From contig JBOHHE010000057.1 in the NCBI GenBank assembly GCA_050700355.1, positions 38,211 to 102,210 on the forward strand: a stretch of 64,000 bases of DNA. The letters run 5' to 3'. Below are positions 63,441 to 64,000 of this stretch, in pieces. The stretch comes from GCA-003244245 sp050700355 (lineage in GTDB: Bacteria; Actinomycetota; Actinomycetes; Mycobacteriales; Pseudonocardiaceae). Numbering within the stretch: the stretch's first letter is position 1; the number at the start of each line of letters is the position of its first letter. A model generated the notes under the pieces. That model worked only from the letters and a program-made list of their open reading frames with translations, did no database searches and had not been told where the DNA came from. The position numbers were made by a program, and so were the translations under genes.

Positions 63441-63640
63441 CCGCCACCGCTTCCGGACTACGTCGCCCGGGCCGCAGTCAACACGCGAGTCATCGCCGAT
63501 TGACTGTGCAGGCAGGCGAGGAGGTCAATGGTAGTCGCAGCGGAGACATGGTAGGGATGCCCACGCCCGTGGCACTGCGCAACTCAACTTGATCATGCAT
63601 CATGTAGCTTCCTGAGCTATGACTCCGAAAGTGAGGAGAC

Positions 63641-63772
63641 ATGGCAATTCTGTTAGGCCTGTTTGCGTTCGCTTTACTGGTAAAAGTCGTCATCACGACA
63701 GTCCATTCAGTCGTATACTCCATTGACACTCTCGCTCGGTGGACTAGGGAGTCAGCACCGGTGTCAGGGTAG
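63641..63772 (+). CDS. 43-residue single-TM small protein
   Basis: An open frame with a strong GAGGAGA ribosome site two to eight bases before ATG 63641. It encodes a hydrophobic N-terminus (ILLGLFAFALLVKVVI) and a polar tail ending RESAPVSG, i.e. one membrane helix. It contains two TTA codons, the first in codon 5. The preceding 63441-63640 region holds no other gene. Its end overlaps the convergent esterase by 9 bp. No family is recognised. Confidence 0.45.
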   Translation: MAILLGLFAFALLVKVVITTVHSVVYSIDTLARWTRESAPVSG

Positions 63773-64000
63773 GGCGGTCCAGAAGGCGAGCTGGTGATCG
63801 GCGGCATAATCGATCGGGCGGATTCCTTCGGGTCCAGGGGCTAGGGACTGGACATATCCAGCCTTGTCATGCTCCTGCCAAGGCGGGAGCTCCGGCCCAT
63901 TGGGGTCGCCGGTGCGGGCGAAGTTCGTCCAGTAGGCGTTCATGTGCTCGGCCAGCCGCCGCTGGGCAGTGGTGAATTCGCCGGCAGTGCCGCCGAATTC
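63764..64000 (-). CDS. Carboxylesterase type B family, C-terminal part (runs off window)
   Basis: The last 78 codons of a protein entering from the right edge: TAQRRLAEHMNAYWTNFART, GDPNGPELPPWQEHD and a short tail ending QLAFWTALP. The MNAYWTNFARTGDPNGP..LPPW block is a hallmark of the C-terminal region of carboxylesterase/cholinesterase-like hydrolases. The catalytic Ser, Glu and His lie outside the window. Convergent with the small membrane ORF. Confidence 0.82.
   Translation of the reverse strand, partial: EFGGTAGEFTTAQRRLAEHMNAYWTNFARTGDPNGPELPPWQEHDKAGYVQSLAPGPEGIRPIDYAADHQLAFWTALP

Overview
The window is high-GC actinobacterial chromosome. The core genes suggest the order Pseudonocardiales, which is inferred from gene content only. 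Evidence includes a split acyl-CoA carboxylase with an epsilon subunit next to birA and maf, a DUF5753-type XRE regulator with a DUF574-type methyltransferase, a mycothiol-type maleylpyruvate isomerase fold protein, GTG/TTG starts and many 4-bp start/stop overlaps. I saw no rRNA, tRNA, transposase or CRISPR array.

Layout. 1-3.3 kb (minus): a partial D-Ala-D-Ala ligase-like ATP-grasp enzyme, a membrane-anchored MurF-like ligase and an alpha/beta hydrolase, in visibly less GC-rich DNA with TTA codons. 3.5-14 kb: core metabolism (HMG-CoA lyase, PH-domain membrane protein, BirA, carboxylase beta and epsilon subunits, Maf, XRE regulator and methyltransferase, biotin carboxylase alpha subunit, SLC13/ArsB-like transporter). 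14.1-22.5 kb: a two-TM protein, a cupin-like protein and an inositol-monophosphatase homologue, then a 1918-residue TIR / degenerate phosphoesterase / NACHT / pentapeptide / WD40 protein that looks like a conflict or defence protein. 22.6-31 kb: glpD/glpK, gamma-glutamylcyclotransferase-like and DUF559-like genes, an intact M20 amidohydrolase beside a decayed one, and hemC. 31-41 kb: two MMPL transporters with unusual C-terminal fusions, PhoU, small membrane proteins, a signal-less siderophore-binding-protein homologue, and a VWA/solute-binding lipid-anchored or membrane protein.

The most interesting part is 41.5-63.4 kb, a phosphonate biosynthetic gene cluster. A plus-strand operon encodes an exporter, a PhpF-like nucleotidyltransferase, a PhpH-like phosphoglycerate mutase, phosphonopyruvate decarboxylase, a HEPD/MPnS-family dioxygenase, PEP mutase, PhpC-, PhpE- and PhpJ-like dehydrogenases, a UbiA prenyltransferase and an endonuclease/exonuclease/phosphatase-fold hydrolase. 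It resembles the early phosphinothricin route (PEP to phosphonopyruvate, phosphonoacetaldehyde, 2-hydroxyethylphosphonate, a C1 phosphonate, then CMP-phosphonoformate), but the window shows no NRPS, enolase homologue PhpG or P-methylase.

Converging on it with a 20-bp gap is a minus-strand operon: FAAL-like acyl-AMP ligase, acyl-CoA dehydrogenase, thioester-reductase-like SDR, second SDR, a rifampin-phosphotransferase-like substrate plus phospho-His protein, a free acyl carrier protein and a winged-helix regulator. A divergent pair adds the matching ATP-binding plus phospho-His protein and a DinB-fold enzyme. Two features look new: the dioxygenase carries the His/Gln/His pattern of methylphosphonate synthase instead of the HEPD His/Glu/His pattern, and the dikinase is split into two proteins that both keep the phospho-histidine domain. 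A plausible reading is a prenylated or acylated phosphonate, or phosphonolipid, of unknown structure.
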